Below are positions 14,384-17,745 of a stretch of DNA of 17,745 nt, piece after piece. Under the pieces are notes generated by a model. It did no database searches. It saw nothing but the letters and a program-made list of their open reading frames with translations, and was not told the DNA's origin. Both the position numbers and the translations under genes were made by a program. How positions within the stretch are numbered: position 1 is the stretch's first letter; every line of letters begins with the position of its first letter. Source of the stretch: Rhodospirillales bacterium (GTDB lineage: Bacteria > Pseudomonadota > Alphaproteobacteria > Rhodospirillales > JABHCV01); contig JADHSW010000037.1 in NCBI GenBank assembly GCA_016776705.1, forward strand, positions 1 to 17,745. Direction: 5' to 3'.

Positions 14384-16395
14384 GACGAAGCCCCCACATC
14401 GATATGGAGATGACCCTGAGCATCGACGGTTGAACTCGCGCCCGGAGGCAGGATCACCGTCGACCATTCATCTTCAATAATAGCGGGGCCATCAATTGCC
14501 TGATTGGATTCCAGCCCGGCACGATTGTATCGGGGAGTGGGCACACCGCCTTGCGCAGTAAAAAAGCAGTTGGTGATTTTTACCGGCTCGTTGCTGCCAG
14601 CCTTCACATTGGCCAGGGCCATATTTTTGTGAGAGCGGGGAATGGATACGTGCTGGCGGATTGAAACCAGCTCCCACGGTTCTTGCGTGGCAAAACCGTA
14701 CAGGGCCTGGTGGCGCTTAACGAACATCCGGCCCAGTTGATCCGGGTTATCGAATGTCGGATTAGAGATTTCAATGGCATAACTCTGGCCGTTGTATCGA
14801 ACCGCCGCAATTTCAACGACAACCATTTCAGCATCCGTGTGTCCCGCCGCTTTCAACGGCGCAGCAAGGCGCTCTTTCAGGGACAGTCGCGCTTCATCAA
14901 GGGATTTTACATCCCACTCATTCCCGGGCATTCTCAAGGTTCGCTGCTGGGAATAACTCATTTCCGCGCTGACGCAACCCAGAGCCGAAAAGACACTGGA
15001 ATTGGCAGGCACCACGACCTTTGAAATACCAAAAGCCCGCGCCACTTCGACCGCATGCATGGGCCCCGCACCGCCGTAGGCGAGCAAGATACATCCGCGA
15101 CCATCTATACCGCGCTCAACGGTGATCCTGCGCAAGGCCCTGACCATGGCTGAATTGGCGACACGAACAACACCCAGGGCCGCTGCCTCAGGCGTCATGT
15201 CCATCGCTTCCGCCAGGGATGCCAGAACACTGCGAGCGGCTTCAATATCCAGTTTCATATTGCCACCGATGACGCGATTCGGGTCCATATAACCAAGCAC
15301 CAGATTGGCATCACTGACCGTTGGACTTTCACCGCCCCTGCCATAACAGGCAGGCCCCGGATCGGCCCCTGCGCTTTCAGGCCCAACACGCAATGCGCCG
15401 TGATCAAGCCTTGCAATTGACCCGCCCCCGGCGCCAATGGCTTCAACCGCCACCATGGGCTGACGCATGGGACGATCACCCAGCGAACGATCACTCGATA
15501 TCTGGGCCTTGCCGTCGAGGATCAAACACACATCCGTGGTGGTTCCACCCATATCGAAGCTAAGGACCTGATCCAGACCCAGATCGCTCGCAATCTGACC
15601 GGCCGCAGCAACACCGGCTGCTGGGCCTGACATGGCGAGGCTTAAAGGCAGGTCACGCAGGACTGCGGGCGAAGCCATACCGCCCGCCGAATGGAAGAGA
15701 TGCAGTCGGGTCCGTTCAGGCATAGCGGCCTCAAGACGATCCAGATAGCCCGCGACCAAGGGCATAATGCTGGCGCTAAGGGCCGTCGTTGCGGTGCGCT
15801 CGTATTCCCGGGCTTCCGGATTGACCCTGTTCGACAAGGCAACCAGCGGGAATTTTTCCCTCAGGCGATAGCCCAATTCCTCCTCATGCCCGGGGTTGGC
15901 ATAGGAATGCATCAGTGAAACCGCGACTGCCTCGGCATCGGTTTCAGAAATTCGTTCAATCACTGCGTCTATCGAATCCGACTCCAGATCCTTGAGCACC
16001 CGGCCCTGAAAATCCACACGCTCGGCAACCTCAAAACGCCGCTCTTCAGGTACCTGGGGTTCAAGCTTTGACGGCAGATCAAGATTGTATAGATGGCGGC
16101 GATTCTGGCGACCAATGGCCAGGGTGTCTGAAAATCCCCGCGTCGCGACAAGTGCGACTCTGGCCAGATTGTTCTCGACGATGGCGTTGGTGACCATTGT
16201 CGTACCGTGAATAAGATCATCCACGTCCGACCATTCCAGATTGACCGCCCCAAGGGCAGCCTGCAGCCCCGCGACCCGGTCATCGACACAGGTGACAACC
16301 TTGGCCGTGCGGGCGTCACCCGTCGCAGGTTGCACCGCCACAACGTCGGTGAAAGTTCCGCCTATATCGATACCAACCTGCCAAGCGTTTGTCAT
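14380..16395 (-). CDS. hyuA: Hydantoinase A / oxoprolinase family protein, A subunit
   Basis: A 671-residue HyuA-type ATPase subunit. Motifs: GIDIGGTFTDVV (8-19), which is the phosphate-binding strand of the actin/Hsp70 fold; HGTTMVTNAIVE (63-74); ATRGFSDTLAIGRQNR (84-99); HSAGGM (235-240); FDMGGTTTDVCLI (280-292); and LLAYGGAGPMHAVEVARAFG in the C-terminal half. ATP is expected to activate the cyclic amide by phosphorylation, after which the B subunit completes ring opening. The length matches N-methylhydantoinase and caprolactamase A subunits. The gene starts 29 bp after the aminotransferase stop and has only a modest GGTGA Shine-Dalgarno sequence nine bases upstream. Its stop overlaps hyuB, implying a fixed 1:1 supply. 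Hydantoin, lactam and oxoproline substrates cannot be separated by sequence reading alone; a carboxylase role is less likely. Confidence 0.92.
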   Translation of the reverse strand: MTNAWQVGIDIGGTFTDVVAVQPATGDARTAKVVTCVDDRVAGLQAALGAVNLEWSDVDDLIHGTTMVTNAIVENNLARVALVATRGFSDTLAIGRQNRRHLYNLDLPSKLEPQVPEERRFEVAERVDFQGRVLKDLESDSIDAVIERISETDAEAVAVSLMHSYANPGHEEELGYRLREKFPLVALSNRVNPEAREYERTATTALSASIMPLVAGYLDRLEAAMPERTRLHLFHSAGGMASPAVLRDLPLSLAMSGPAAGVAAAGQIASDLGLDQVLSFDMGGTTTDVCLILDGKAQISSDRSLGDRPMRQPMVAVEAIGAGGGSIARLDHGALRVGPESAGADPGPACYGRGGESPTVSDANLVLGYMDPNRVIGGNMKLDIEAARSVLASLAEAMDMTPEAAALGVVRVANSAMVRALRRITVERGIDGRGCILLAYGGAGPMHAVEVARAFGISKVVVPANSSVFSALGCVSAEMSYSQQRTLRMPGNEWDVKSLDEARLSLKERLAAPLKAAGHTDAEMVVVEIAAVRYNGQSYAIEISNPTFDNPDQLGRMFVKRHQALYGFATQEPWELVSIRQHVSIPRSHKNMALANVKAGSNEPVKITNCFFTAQGGVPTPRYNRAGLESNQAIDGPAIIEDEWSTVILPPGASSTVDAQGHLHIDVGASS

Positions 16396-16424
16396 AAATT
16401 TAAATCACCAAACTTTTTTCAACT

Positions 16425-17745
16425 TCAGACCTTGCCAGCGTGACCAAGCGCATCGTCCAGGGCCTGTCCAAATTTGTCGAACATGTCGTCGATCTGATCT
16501 TCGGTAATAATCAACGGTGGGCAGAAGGCGATGGTGTCATTGATCAGGGCGCGAACGATCAGGCCATGTTCGGCGGCCCTGTTCATTACCCAGGGACCAA
16601 TCTTGCGGGCCGGATCAAAATTCTTTTTGGATGCCTTGTCCTCAACCAGCTCGACAGCGCCAATCAAGCCCAGGCCCCGCGTTTCACCCACCAAAGGGTG
16701 GTCCGAAAAGCCGTGCAGTCGCTTGAGGAATTGCTTCGAGACTTTTTTTACATGAGCGCCAATGTTGTCCGCTTCGTAAATTTTCTGTGTTTCCATTGCT
16801 ACAGCCGCCGGGACGGGATGACCGGAATAGGTAAACCCGGTTCCGAAAATGCCAAACTTTCGGCTACCCTCGACCAGAACATCGTGAATTTTTTCATTCA
16901 GCATAACCGCGCCAATCGGCTGGTAAGCCGCTGACAAGGCTTTGGCCATCGTCATCAGATCGGGCTTCAGACCATAGGTTTCAGAGGCAAACATATCTCC
17001 TGTGCGATAAAAGCCGCTGATTACTTCGTCAACAATGAACAGAATATCGTAACGCTTCAGGATTTCATGGATTCTGTCGAAATAGCCCTTCGGCGGTGTA
17101 ACGACGCCACCGGCGCCAATGAACGGTTCGGCGATAAAGGCCGCGACTGTGTCGGGACCCTCATCGATAATCATTTTTTCCAGATTATCCGCCAGACGGG
17201 ACGAGTATTGTTCTTCGCTCTCGCTTTCTTCGCCATAGTGATAGAAGTGCGGACAATCCGTATGGAGGATATTGTTGATCGGCACATCGAAGGCGTTATG
17301 GGCGTATTGAAGGCCAGTCAGGCTTGCGGCAGCCACGGTGATGCCGTGATAAGCGCCGCGACGGGCAATGATCTTCTTTTTTTCAGGCCGACCCAGAATG
17401 TTGTTGTAGTACCAGACCAGCTTGACCTGGGTGTCATTGGCTTCTGAGCCGGAATTGGTGAAGAAGACTTTCGACATGGGAACCGGGGCGCGCTCGACAA
17501 GGAATTCGGCAAGCTCGATGGCGGGCTTGACCGCCTTGTGGGCAAAGTTGTGATAGAACGGCAGCTCTTTTAATTGACGGGTCGCCGCATCAACCAGCCG
17601 GTTTTCACTGAAGCCCAGTGAAGCGCACCACAATCCTGACAGCCCTTCGATATAACGTTTGCCGTATGTATCGCTGACATAAATTCCTTCTCCCTTATCA
17701 AAAATCATCGGTCCGGATTCACCATGCTGGGCGAGGTCAGTAAAG
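16425..17745 (-). CDS. Class III PLP-dependent omega-aminotransferase (5' end outside window)
   Basis: At least 440 residues are visible and the frame stays open to the right edge. Twelve residues before the first internal Met (FTDLAQHGESGP) match the conserved N-terminus of the family, so the true start lies outside the window. Motifs: GEGIYVSDTYGKRYIEGLSG, then LWC; FFTNSGSEAND (PLP phosphate); RGAYHGIT; FIVDEVISGFYRTG with the PLP-ring aspartate; the Schiff-base lysine in TMAKALSAAYQPIG; and GFTYSGHPV. The GLSGLWC, LPFYH, LVWYYNN and CPHFY blocks resemble omega-amino acid and amine:pyruvate transaminases. It would move an amino group from an omega-amino acid or amine to pyruvate, leaving a semialdehyde for the aldehyde dehydrogenase of the same operon. 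It is the most upstream gene visible in the long leftward operon. Confidence 0.9.
   Translation of the reverse strand, partial: FTDLAQHGESGPMIFDKGEGIYVSDTYGKRYIEGLSGLWCASLGFSENRLVDAATRQLKELPFYHNFAHKAVKPAIELAEFLVERAPVPMSKVFFTNSGSEANDTQVKLVWYYNNILGRPEKKKIIARRGAYHGITVAAASLTGLQYAHNAFDVPINNILHTDCPHFYHYGEESESEEQYSSRLADNLEKMIIDEGPDTVAAFIAEPFIGAGGVVTPPKGYFDRIHEILKRYDILFIVDEVISGFYRTGDMFASETYGLKPDLMTMAKALSAAYQPIGAVMLNEKIHDVLVEGSRKFGIFGTGFTYSGHPVPAAVAMETQKIYEADNIGAHVKKVSKQFLKRLHGFSDHPLVGETRGLGLIGAVELVEDKASKKNFDPARKIGPWVMNRAAEHGLIVRALINDTIAFCPPLIITEDQIDDMFDKFGQALDDALGHAGKV

Noticed and set aside
14384..14467. N-terminal extension of hyuB to 14467
   Set aside because: The added residues overlap hyuA and do not match HyuB proteins; the ATG at 14383 begins the conserved IDPITLEVIRNAL block two residues later.
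12791..16395. Acetone or acetophenone carboxylase
   Set aside because: Subunit sizes and motifs fit HyuA/HyuB better, and no small third carboxylase subunit gene is present; not fully excluded.
12791..16395. Creatinine/N-methylhydantoin catabolism
   Set aside because: No creatinine deaminase, N-carbamoylsarcosine amidohydrolase or sarcosine oxidase gene is visible in the window, whereas an omega-aminotransferase is.

Overview
The window reads as a catabolic gene neighbourhood from a Gram-negative bacterium, most likely an alphaproteobacterium of the Rhodospirillales type. That placement is inferred from gene style, for example the fused molybdopterin-binding/MocA protein and the closely packed leftward operons; no phylogenetic marker is present. 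No tRNA, rRNA, insertion sequence, CRISPR array or phage gene was seen. All genes except one tetR-type regulator lie on the minus strand, and the sequence is almost fully coding.

Layout from left to right. (1) Positions 1-2328 hold a leftward beta-oxidation-like operon: a HadA-like hot-dog hydratase subunit, a HadB/MaoC-like catalytic subunit, a thiolase, and the start of an acyl-CoA synthetase that runs off the window. (2) Positions 2329-2552 are an AT-rich divergent regulatory region with two similar inverted repeats (TTTTAC...GTAAAA). The divergent tetR-type gene follows at 2553-3143. (3) Positions 3151-4971 hold a feruloyl-CoA synthase-type CoA ligase, convergent with tetR. Its own promoter region contains a perfect palindrome. 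(4) Positions 5118-17745 hold a long leftward operon read from the right edge: class III (omega) aminotransferase (5' end outside the window), hyuA, hyuB (ATP-dependent hydantoinase/oxoprolinase/lactamase family), an SDR dehydrogenase, an aldehyde dehydrogenase, the FAD, 2Fe-2S and molybdopterin subunits of a xanthine-dehydrogenase-family hydroxylase, and a fused MoeA-like/MocA-like cofactor protein.

The gene set suggests a working hypothesis. A molybdenum hydroxylase could oxidise a carbon beside a ring nitrogen to give a lactam. HyuA/HyuB could open that lactam at the cost of ATP. The aminotransferase could convert the omega-amino acid to a semialdehyde, and the aldehyde dehydrogenase could oxidise this to an acid. 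CoA ligase, hydratase, dehydrogenase and thiolase could then carry it through beta-oxidation. The families are clear from sequence motifs. The substrate, the order of steps, and whether the left and right halves belong to one pathway are inference. The convergent tetR/ligase boundary and the separate regulatory regions mean the window may contain two or three independently controlled units.
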